Assembly: GCA_964017185.1 (NCBI GenBank)
Contig: OZ024871.1
Location: forward strand, 57,773,226 to 57,837,225
Reading direction: 5' to 3'
Source of the DNA: Rugalucina vietnamica
Lineage: Eukaryota > Mollusca > Bivalvia > Lucinida > Lucinidae
Length of the DNA: 64,000 bases
The notes under the pieces were generated by a model. The model searched no databases. It saw nothing but the letters and a program-made list of their open reading frames with translations, and was not told the DNA's origin. Each line of letters opens with the position of its first letter. Within the stretch, counting starts at the first letter, position 1. Below are positions 38,334 to 43,711 of the stretch, piece by piece. Position numbers and translations under genes: made by a program.

Positions 38334-38522
38334 GATGCTAGGTTGCTCACCTGTACTCATTGTGACACCCAGACTGATAGACTGAACTAGTGCCGCCGTG
38401 GCTCTGTCAGTGTCAAAAGTTTCCAAGATTGGTATGAACAAGGCAGATAGGGAAAATAACAGACCGAACTCAAACGTGGACACGAATACTGCTGCAATCA
38501 GAACTAACCATCTATGTGCCAT
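9829..38522 (-). CDS. SLC16/monocarboxylate-transporter-like membrane protein, four coding exons
   Basis: This is predicted to be a 12-TM major-facilitator carrier of the SLC16 (MCT) family, moving small monocarboxylates or related solutes; the substrate cannot be told from sequence. Exons on the minus strand are 38522-38351, 14150-14007, 11936-10944 and 9950-9829; phases agree at all three junctions and sum to 477 codons. Family features are the block IITGLIVKIVGYRKVSFLGA (TM2-3 loop with GYRK), FMYISGTVTVVDYFEEPGKS with LALAAVQTGVGIAG (TM4-5), and a long central loop. That loop contains DERTPLL, which fits an acidic dileucine sorting signal. The N-terminus (MAHRWLVLIAAVFV) lacks the usual acidic-Gly-Gly-Trp motif just before TM1. 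An upstream coding exon is possible, since TACCAG lies five bases before the ATG. Intron 1 is 24.2 kb and full of mobile DNA. Confidence 0.85.
9951..10943. other. MCT-like gene intron 3; no repeat recognised
   Basis: AT-rich intron. A 64-codon open stretch on the minus strand (10461-10655) looks somewhat protein-like but does not fit the splice phase of exon 3. Confidence 0.5.
10944..11936 (-). CDS. MCT-like transporter, exon 3 (large)
   Basis: A 993-nt exon. The acceptor is TTTAAG|GTATTGG, and the donor is CAATG|GTATGTC. It covers TM4 to TM11, including the central loop with NERT-like acidic DNDERTPLLNS, and the second half: ILFLLGDSLVVAFANGFIAV, LSAFLPYFLASIFGRILPGI and LAFGLIMSLSGILTAVVAP. 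The polypyrimidine tract is poor because a MITE ends 19 bp upstream of the acceptor. Confidence 0.88.
11956..12234 (+). mobile_element. Palindromic MITE, family B, copy 1
   Basis: The ends are CATCAGGAAAACATGTCC and GGGCGTGTCTTCGTAATG (imperfect inverted pair). The core is a palindrome centred on GAACCGCCTCGGCGAGGCGG with arms containing TTTTTCTTATTTTTGC. Other copies lie at 31114-31393 and, reversed, at 61193-61390. Its edge is 19 bp upstream (in gene orientation) of MCT exon 3. Confidence 0.8.
12235..12421. repeat. Minisatellite, about 45-bp unit, left part
   Basis: About four imperfect units of ATTCACATTTTCCCCAAAAT with spacer. The array is cut by the pearl-like element at 12422-13355 and resumes at 13356. 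Confidence 0.75.
12422..13355 (+). mobile_element. Pearl-like element with four core repeats, family P2
   Basis: The left end has AGAGCTGTCGCAGGACAGCG and TAGCTCGCCTGACTTG. The right end has a hexamer microsatellite (ACGTAA/ACGCGG-type, about 13261-13305) and then GTGCAGGCGAGCTAAC, giving AGCTCGCCTG as the inverted terminal motif. Between them are four tandem units of about 143-147 bp, at about 12610, 12757, 12900 and 13034, each with GGTTTGATGGTTGTAGGCTT and AGGTCAAGGTCAGTAG or variants. It is inserted in a minisatellite. Non-coding. Confidence 0.7.
13356..13520. repeat. Minisatellite, about 45-bp unit, right part
   Basis: It continues the 12235-12421 array (ACATTTTCCCCAATACTTAA and similar), showing that the P2 element landed inside it. 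Confidence 0.65.
13613..13985 (+). mobile_element. P1 pearl-like element, 5'-truncated copy
   Basis: It contains AAAATAGGTCAAGGTCATC, a duplicated GATGTTTGAACATTGTGG segment, GATGACGACAACGACG, and ends GGCTCAGGTGACCTCAC. It ends 22 bp from MCT exon 2, on the intron-donor side. Confidence 0.65.
14007..14150 (-). CDS. MCT-like transporter, exon 2
   Basis: A 144-nt exon between TATATTCAG and GTAATCAG. It encodes GIITGLIVKIVGYRKVSFLG, AVLSSLGYVVSYFADTIVFL and TIFLGIIA, that is TM2-TM4 with the MCT-type GYRK loop. Confidence 0.85.
14582..14684. repeat. Near-perfect hairpin, about 42-bp arms (copy 1)
   Basis: The arms contain CGAAAATTATAGACCCGGCA and its inverse around the loop GACCGAGCGCAGCGAGGGAG. 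It is repeated at 20175-20277. Confidence 0.85.
14695..15701. mobile_element. 1.0-kb foldback MITE with 8-bp target duplication
   Basis: It starts CACAGGCGCTCGACGACTGG and ends with the inverse, and is flanked by ATACCGAC on both sides (14687-14694, 15702-15709). The inverted arms extend over 300 bp (about 14695-15030 and 15370-15701), each with a long T/A run after the first 24 bp. The centre is unique. An 8-bp duplication fits hAT- or P-like transposases. There is no ORF of note; the open frames are poly-Phe/Lys artefacts. The empty site is preserved in the second tandem copy. Confidence 0.9.
16665..16775 (-). mobile_element. SINE tail fragment, minus strand (also 21243-21353)
   Basis: Inverse of the SINE body (CCTGGGCGAGACCAGTACTA, GGGAGCACCCGAAGGTTCAA) with an A-tail remnant. 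The tRNA head is missing. Confidence 0.7.
17281..17435. repeat. 155-bp near-perfect palindrome (copy at 21859-22013)
   Basis: It begins ATTACTTCAGTAACTTGATC and ends GATCAAGTTACTGAAGTAAT. The arms of about 65 bp include AGCTGCGCCAGGAAAGACC and its inverse. It sits at the centre of the GACGTC-rich element. Confidence 0.88.
17539..18048 (-). mobile_element. TRIM: miniature LTR retrotransposon with CTTT target duplication
   Basis: Two LTRs of 202-203 bp (17539-17740 and 17846-18048) both begin TGTAACGAAC and end CCCGTTACA. The flanks are CTTT on both sides (17535-17538, 18049-18052). The internal part is only 105 bp. On the minus strand the first LTR is followed by TTTGGTGGCAGCGGTGGGAT, a primer-binding-site-like sequence, and the second is preceded by the purine tract GGAGGGGGAAG. 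The element therefore reads on the minus strand and has no coding capacity. A solo LTR is at 56020-56222. Confidence 0.9.
18902..19100 (+). mobile_element. tRNA-Thr-like SINE with A tail
   Basis: The head has a good A box TGGTGCAGTGG (18912-18922), a TGT anticodon-like loop in CGCCTTGTAAACC, and the perfect B box GGTTCGATCCC (18956-18966). The body contains TTGAGCCTTCGGGTGCTCCT and GTACTGGTCTCGCCCAGG, then about 22 A. It lies in the right arm of the GACGTC-rich element. The left arm carries a 5'-truncated inverse relative at about 16665-16775. Confidence 0.88.
20175..20277. repeat. Near-perfect hairpin (copy 2)
   Basis: Identical by eye to 14582-14684; it sits at the junction between the two duplicated units. 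Confidence 0.85.
21859..22013. repeat. 155-bp near-perfect palindrome, second copy
   Basis: Same as 17281-17435, offset by 4578. Confidence 0.88.
22117..22626 (-). mobile_element. TRIM, second copy
   Basis: Copy of 17539-18048 in the second tandem unit: LTRs 22117-22318 and 22424-22626. Confidence 0.9.
23479..23678 (+). mobile_element. tRNA-Thr-like SINE, second copy
   Basis: Counterpart of 18902-19100 in the second tandem unit; A and B boxes are unchanged. Confidence 0.88.
24905..25285 (+). repeat. Interspersed repeat, family C
   Basis: It contains AGTGAACATATAAATGAGAA, GGGCCATACCGCGGTTTCGG, TGGAGCCAGAGAGAAATACT and ACACGGCACAACACTAGCAG. Relatives are at 29450-29530, 38105-38230 and 52672-53465. 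It is split by the P1 element starting at 25286 and continues at 38105. Confidence 0.7.
25286..26633 (+). mobile_element. P1 pearl-like element, left part
   Basis: The left end is GAGGACCAATGGTCCTGATG, then CGCTCACCTGAGATCTG. Three core units of about 440-480 bp follow, marked by the CCCCGGGGT-type block at about 25378, 25859 and 26299. Each has a relative of CATATATGGGCATGGCGGCC and TGACCTTGCCGTAAAATAGG. It is interrupted by the 11.3-kb composite and resumes at 37907. Confidence 0.75.
30404..30470 (-). repeat. tRNA-like sequence (SINE head or pseudo-tRNA)
   Basis: Minus strand: GACTCGGTGGCTCAGTGGTA gives an A-box-like stretch, and GAGTTCGAATCC is a good B box. The acceptor ends do not pair well, so I call it a SINE head or a relic and not a working tRNA. 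A degenerate relative is at about 31779-31800. Confidence 0.5.
30519..31498 (-). mobile_element. SINE-like family A, interrupted copy
   Basis: The pieces at 30519-30650, 31040-31113 and 31394-31498 follow family A order (TTTGTTTGTTTGAGTTAATG; GGTTTCTAGGCAGGCTCAGA; GGCCCCAATGGG). It is split by an unknown 390-bp stretch and by the family B MITE. Confidence 0.65.
31114..31393 (+). mobile_element. Palindromic MITE, family B, copy 2
   Basis: Same ends (CATCAGGAAAACGTGTCC; GGGCGTGTTTTCGTAA) and the same palindromic core as 11956-12234. It is inserted in the SINE A copy at a GGTTAACC-like site. Confidence 0.8.
32171..33226 (-). mobile_element. P1 pearl-like element, complete copy
   Basis: Minus strand: the left end AACCAGAGGACCAATGGTCC is followed by CGCTCACCTGAGATCTGCTG. 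Two core units are about 454 bp apart, then comes a GACGACGACGACGG-type microsatellite and the terminal hairpin TGAGCCTTCGGCTCAGGTGA. It is inserted in the right arm of the foldback, whose sequence resumes on both sides. This is the best full-length P1 copy in the window. Confidence 0.8.
35120..35430 (+). mobile_element. SINE-like family A
   Basis: Inverse of the 2363-2669 copy: GGCTGCTTATGCCTCCAGGC, TTAACCGCTCTGGTCTGAGC, GTAATGACATTC, ending CATCAATTCAGACAAACA. Confidence 0.75.
35764..36200 (+). mobile_element. P1 core fragment
   Basis: One P1 core unit: GCCATCTTGGGAATGTGACC, TGGGGGCAAATGAGCCCCTG, AAAATAGGTCAAGGTCATCA. It follows a long T run (about 35741-35772). Confidence 0.65.
36200..36917. 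repeat. Family E inverted pair
   Basis: The segment at 36200-36697 matches 38985-39390 and 53862-54190 (CGCCTTGGAACGATCAGTAA, TAGTCAATGAATCATCAAGG, GACGATGGAGATCCCTGGGC). The stretch 36690-36917 is the inverse of the 36200-36450 part, making a foldback. Family E appears to be the 3' part of the reverse-transcriptase element at 38985-40230. Confidence 0.65.
36918..37170 (+). mobile_element. P1 right-end fragment
   Basis: It has GGCTTTGATTGGCCAAGTGG, a GGGCGGACGCACAGACGCAC-type microsatellite, and the terminal hairpin GAGCCTTCGGCTCAGGTGAG. A second, more degenerate end follows (GTGAGCCGGACGGCTTATGT). Confidence 0.65.
37907..38104 (+). mobile_element. P1 pearl-like element, right part
   Basis: It resumes the P1 copy cut at 26633: GGATTATTATTTATAAACAC, TTGGCTTTGATTGGCCAAGC, a GACGACGACGGACGGACG microsatellite, and the hairpin end TGAGCCTAATGGCTCAGGTG. 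Confidence 0.75.
38281..38336. repeat. AC/AG microsatellite
   Basis: A short (AC)n run followed by about 20 AG repeats. It lies 15 bp from the exon 1 donor of the MCT-like gene. Confidence 0.95.
38351..38522 (-). CDS. MCT-like transporter, exon 1
   Basis: It encodes TM1 and part of TM2: FGLLFSLSALFIPILETFDT and ATAALVQSISLGVTMST. The donor is ACAG|GTGAGC, ending in phase 1. Just beyond the donor is an AC/AG microsatellite. Confidence 0.85.
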
Positions 38523-38984
38523 ATTTCTGGTATAATAAAAACACTAAGGCGAAATACGAGAAATTATAGTGAAGTCATAATGTTTGCGGTCGAATTATGT
38601 TTCACGTAACAATATTTGCTTGTATATTCATATTTATTTCATATATCCAAATATAAAACGCATAGAAGTTGTGATAATTTTGTTTCATTACAAGAACATT
38701 TTATGTAAAACAAACACTTAAAACATGCAAATCCACGTGTCAGTTCGATACGATTAATATGCAGAAGCATGCCAGATATTTTGATTTTGCATCTGTAGCA
38801 CGATTTTTTGTCTTCTGGGTTAGTTCATCTTTGAAATATGTCTAATATGTCTCCTTCTTTTTTTAAATTTGTGAACTGCAGCTTCATGCTGCAGTGACTG
38901 CAATTCTGTTGCATCTTTTGCAGTGCAGCAGGTTGCACAGCTTGGGCTACCTCAAAAAGGTACAAGTAGGCAAAGATCAGGAAA

Positions 38985-40230
38985 AGGCGCAATCAGAAAA
39001 GATTCCCACTCCAAAAACCGAGGTGGGAAAAAAACCAAAGTTAGTCTAACAATAAGGTACCCACACCAAGAAAACACACCGTAAGCCGAATGAGCAGCTA
39101 TTTTCCCAATATGAAAACATACATAAGGCGCCAACAGCACAAACATTTTAAACACCAAGACATAAAACAAAAAGAACCACCACAGAAGTATTGGCCTGGA
39201 ACGATCAGTAACACAAAGTTTATAACATTTAGTTAGTTCTTCGGTCCTCGTGATGAATTTCTAACTAGTCAATGAATCATCAAGAACAAACAAATAAATC
39301 ATGATATCCTGATGAATCAAAAACCAGGACTCATAGATTGCGTAAGCTGCCCGACGATGGAGATACCTGGGCGCCAAATAACCTACTAACTTGGGACCTG
39401 TTTGTGGGCCAAGCAACAGACAAGAAGCTCCGGCCCCAACCAACTAAAATGAATAGCTTTAAGTCGGGGCCATCACTGAGTCTGACGACCTACCCACCGG
39501 CGTGCAATTAAAAAAGGCAGCATAGTTATCAACCATGATTGGGTTAAAAAGTAAGCATGCAGACTGTCGCATAACATTCAAGTTATAACCTATACATCTG
39601 TAGCGTGTTATGATTTTTCTGAACTGAAAAAATCATTACTTCCTTTAAGTTTCTTAAATTTGTAAACCAAGTCACCATAAAATTCAGGTTCCGAAAGGCC
39701 CTCACTTAAAAGCGTCTTTAACCCAACATTATATTTGGAAATCAATTCAAAGTGTCTACGATAAAATTTAGAAAAGGTTTTTCGAAGTTTATGATACCGA
39801 TAGCCCTGTTGGAGAAGTTTGGCCGTTAAACATTTATTTCGAGCGTTGAAGTCTGTAACATGATTGCAGACTCTAGCAAACCTAATAAGTATACACCACA
39901 AAAAGCGCGACGATCCAAAAACGGAAAATTTACTATATCAAAATCAAAGTCATCGCGCATATCATAAATTTTAGAAGAAACAAATCCATTTGCAACAGAA
40001 AGATGTAGATCTAAAAAGGGGGCTTTGGTATCTGAGATATTGGCTTTGTTCAACTGTAGTTCAGGTGGATAAATTTGATTGACCATACCTTCAAAATAAG
40101 GGTTGTCAATGTTCAAAAGGTCATCGAGGTACCTAGAAGTGGAATTAAAAGCCTTGATTATCACAGAGAATCCATGAAATCTCTTTCGCAGCAGTATAAG
40201 CCTTTATCAAACGTTATGTCTGCCTCAGAC
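38985..40230 (-). pseudogene. Reverse-transcriptase element remnant (YLDD motif) with its 3' region
   Basis: From 40230 down, in shifting frames, the remnant reads DITFDKGLYCCERDFM, FNSTSRYLDDLLNIDN (the YxDD catalytic box), APFLDLHLSVANGFVSSKIY, RDDFDFDIVNFPF, LIRFARVCNHVTDFNARNKC, KLRKTFSKFYRRH and EPEFYGDLVYKFKKL. It ends NPIMVDNYAAFFNCTPVGRS with a stop at 39459. At least two frameshifts and a deletion break it. Proteins of this block order are common in coral and mollusc genomes as single-ORF reverse transcriptases; I cannot decide between a Penelope-like and another non-LTR clade. Downstream to 38985 is family E sequence, with broken hydrophobic ORFs. Confidence 0.72.
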
Positions 40231-40546
40231 GACAAACCACATCATTTTTGTCCGCAAAAATGTCAGCTTCAAAATAAACCAGGGGATATTAATTCATTTA
40301 CATAAAATTCTCTAATCCAATAGTCCGTCTTCAGAAGTATACCATTCCTTACAGTATCGATAATCTTAGCCCGAAGCATTATTACCTGGAAGCTAGGTCG
40401 GGTCTTATCGGAGCATTTATTTACGGAGGCGCACGGAAAATCCCGATAGAAAACAAGCAAATTCAGAGAATTTATGTCCCCCGCCTTAATTGTTTAGTTA
40501 CACAAATATATCTGACAATAATGTATATCCAAATCACATGCATTTA

Positions 40547-41565
40547 CTTCATATCACAGTGTCAAACATTAATCTGAGGATTATATTCAAACCACATGCA
40601 AATCTTCAAATCATGGTCAGGACATCTGTACAGTTTGAAAAGAATCAGAATAAAACTGAGGGAGGAGTTTGCACACAAGGTACACAATGTCCATTCACTT
40701 TCATTGTATAAATGCCTGAAAAACGACTAAGTTCAAATTGCGAAAAAGTGTCAAAAATTAACCTGAGGATTATATCCAAAGCACATGCATATCTTCAAAG
40801 CATTATCAAGACATCTGTAAAGTTTCAAAAGAATCTGAATTAAAACCTGAAGGGGGAGTTGCGCACACAAGGCACCCACTGTCCATTCACTTTCATTGTC
40901 AAAATACCGAAACACGACTAAGTTCAATTTGCAAAAAAGTGTCAAAAATTAATCTGAGGATTATATCCAAACCACATGCACAACTTCAAAGTATGATGAA
41001 GACATCTGTAAAGTTTCAAAATAATCGGAATAAAACTGTAGGAGGAGTTGCGCACACAAGGTACCCTTTGTCTATTCACTTTCATTATCAAAATGCCCGA
41101 AAAATGACTAAGTTCAAATTGCAAAAAAAGTGTCAAAAATTCATCTGAGGATTATATCCAAACCACATGCACATCTTCAAAACATGATGAAGACATCTGT
41201 AAAGTTTCAAAAGAATTGGAATAAAACTGTAGGAGGAGTTGCGCACACAAGGTACCCACTGTCTATTCACTTTCATTATCAAAATGCCCGAAAAATGACT
41301 AAGTTCAAATAGCGAAAAAAGTGTCAAAAATTAATCTGAGGATTATATCCAAACCACATGCACATCTTCAAAGCATGATGAAGACATCTGTAAAGTTTCA
41401 AAAGAATCGGAATAAAACTGTAGGAGGAGTTGCGCACACAAGGTACATACTCCTATAGGGGGGCGGAAGGACGGACGGACGGACGGAAGGACGGACGGAA
41501 GGACGGAAAGCCAAAAACTATGTCCCTCCGCTTTTCTTCGAAAAGGCGGGGGACAAAAAAATATA
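40547..41565 (+). mobile_element. Pearl-like element: five 190-bp tandem units, ACGG microsatellite, terminal hairpin
   Basis: The motif CTGAGGATTATATCC recurs at about 40574, 40763, 40954, 41145 and 41336, a 189-191 bp period. Each unit has CATCTGTAAAGTTTCAAAA and GGAGTTGCGCACACAAGGTA or a close variant. The array ends in a (GGAC/GGAA)n microsatellite (about 41460-41510) and the hairpin CCGCTTTTCTTCGAAAAGGC (41529-41548). Open frames in it are repeats of the unit, not genes. Confidence 0.85.
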
Positions 41566-43133
41566 AACACATATTTTGATTGAAGAGACCAAGAAAAAGA
41601 AAAGACCAAGTTTTCGTTGTGCTACAAAAATAAAAAAATGCACCAGATAAAAATATAACCTGTCTTCTAAACTAGACCGTTTGTGACGCATAACATTTGT
41701 CAATACTTATTTCTTAAAGTTGCTGCTGATATTATGTAGCCCAGTAGAGTTTACCAACTTTTACGGAAATTTCGCCATCTATTTAACCAAATTATGCACA
41801 ACTATATATCGCCACTCCAACAGACCATTTTCTAATAGGGCTAGAACAAAAATTTAAATACCATGTTGAAGATAAAGAATTATACTGACTCATACCGTTT
41901 ATGATGTAAAATATCTCAAAAATTAAAAAAGTAACGAAGTGATAAATATTTTTCCCTATACGCCATGTCAATACCTGTAGATGTGCCGGTACAACCTTTT
42001 TTCCCCATGACAAATCTGTCCTGAAGACAATCATTAAGATTAGTCTCGAATTTATCGAATTCTGTCATCTTTGTCACTTCTGCTATATACTGTGTAACTG
42101 TCTCTTAAAAGTCTTTGAAAATGGAATAGTTCAGCTATGACAAGCGGTTTCGGTAACAGATGGTCCGGAAGGAGTGTAACTAGATGCGCATATACACTGT
42201 ATAGTCATTTCGGTGACGTTAAATTTCTCAATAAACTATATACACTGTATACGTTTTTCGCCAAGTTAGCAAAGCAGACACATTTTGACCTCTGCCATTT
42301 CTTTAACCGCGAAATATTCTTCAGGTCTCTCTTGTCCAAATTTCTTGAATTTCACTAAATCGTTATTTTTCTAATTTATACGGCCATTTTATGAGGATAG
42401 TCTCACACTGTATGGTAAATAAACTCGCATTGTCTTGGGGCATGGCTGAAAAAGGGTGACATGTTTTGTTTCTGGATGTCCTGTACAATACGTACTGTTT
42501 TCACTATTTGTTTTGCTAATTCTAAGAAGAAAACAACTTATTATAATTCCGAGATCTAATTTGACTGTTTAATTTCTTGCCAGTTTTAAAATATCTTTGA
42601 AATGATATCATATATTTCCTCTGGACATGTACATGCACCTTGTTGAATATATACATCAATATTGACAAAATTATCAAAGAATATTCTACTATCTTTTTAG
42701 CTATGGGCACCTGTAAATTTATTTTTAACATAAATATAACAGATAATGTTAATCTTGTTTTTTTTCTGAAATAAATACATTGTTATCATTAAATCAATAA
42801 TTAATACTTATAATAACCATAATAACTTAATTTTAAAAGGATAACATATTTGGCACGTATGCCAGTCTAACAATGGTCCTCAACTTACATTTGACATGCA
42901 AATGAGCAGACATCCAATTATTTACAATATATACAAAGGCCATTGTTCTTCTCAGTCAATCTGATGTTTTGTCACTGTCACTCACATCCTCTGAGCTAGC
43001 TTTAATGACACAGTCTGCATATAAATGCATGTGCTTATATTTTACGATGGGTTATGATTAACCGCCACCATTTAACACTAGCTATTGATAAGATGTAAAT
43101 TGTATAAACAATCATAGTTACACATACACAACA
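41566..43133. other. No gene seen
   Basis: AT-rich sequence with short ORFs. I found no clear coding exon or shared repeat here. Confidence 0.4.
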
Positions 43134-43351
43134 CTAGAAACATTTAGTATAAGTGTCCATATCCAGTTTGCTATGAAGAATGTCCTCCGGTTTGTTGAAT
43201 TTCGTCTTGTGCACTGTATTGCCGACATGCCATACTAAGCGTTCCCGAAACATAGTCTGAGACAATACGGATTTAGTGTGCTGCAGAAAAGGAGTTACAT
43301 GCCATGATGGAATCCGATTTTCAAATGGGCCGGCCAGGATTGCTCCTGACA
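43134..43351 (-). CDS. Candidate orphan coding exon
   Basis: A 72-codon open frame follows a possible acceptor (TTTATCTTTAG) and ends at TAG (43134-43136). It reads SGAILAGPFENRIPSWHVTP, FLQHTKSVLSQTMFRERLVW and HVGNTVHKTKFNKPEDILHS. Its composition is more protein-like than its neighbours', and it has no ATG at its 5' end. Its entry phase (needs one base before TG) would fit exon 3 of the TMEM243-like gene upstream, so an alternative terminal exon is possible. It could also belong to an unseen gene or be chance. Confidence 0.28.
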
Positions 43352-43513
43352 CTAAAGATAAACGAAATAAACAAAAATGTTTTTAGCCCCGATACCCATC
43401 AAAGGTCTCATATTGCATTATGCCAAGATCAAGACTCAGTCGAAACTGATATAAATCACAAACTGAAGTACATGCAATATAAAACATGGATTATCACAAA
43501 TAGAATCTCCAGT

Positions 43514-43711
43514 CTAGAACAAAGTATGTCCTGTGGTTGGTGGGGTAAGTGTTGAAGAGTTAATTGTCCTCCAGGTGACAGGTGCTTTGGTAGGTACTGT
43601 GGTGGTACCGGGAGTTGAGGCTTTGGTGTGGAACACATACACGTCGGTGGTGATGCACTGGAATATAATCACTGTGGCAACCAGAAATATGTACCAGTGT
43701 TTGTCTGCGCC
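43514..43711 (-). CDS. TMEM243-like gene a, exon 6 (terminal)
   Basis: It follows GATATTTCAG: GADKHWYIFLVATVIIFQCI, TTDVYVFHTKASTPGTTTVP, then a Ser/Thr/Pro tail ending GHTLF and TAG. Confidence 0.75.
   Translation of the reverse strand, partial: GADKHWYIFLVATVIIFQCITTDVYVFHTKASTPGTTTVPTKAPVTWRTINSSTLTPPTTGHTLF

Noticed and set aside
40490-41327. Series of 60-70-codon ORFs on both strands
   Set aside because: Each is the same frame in successive 190-bp repeat units, so they are repeat shadows.
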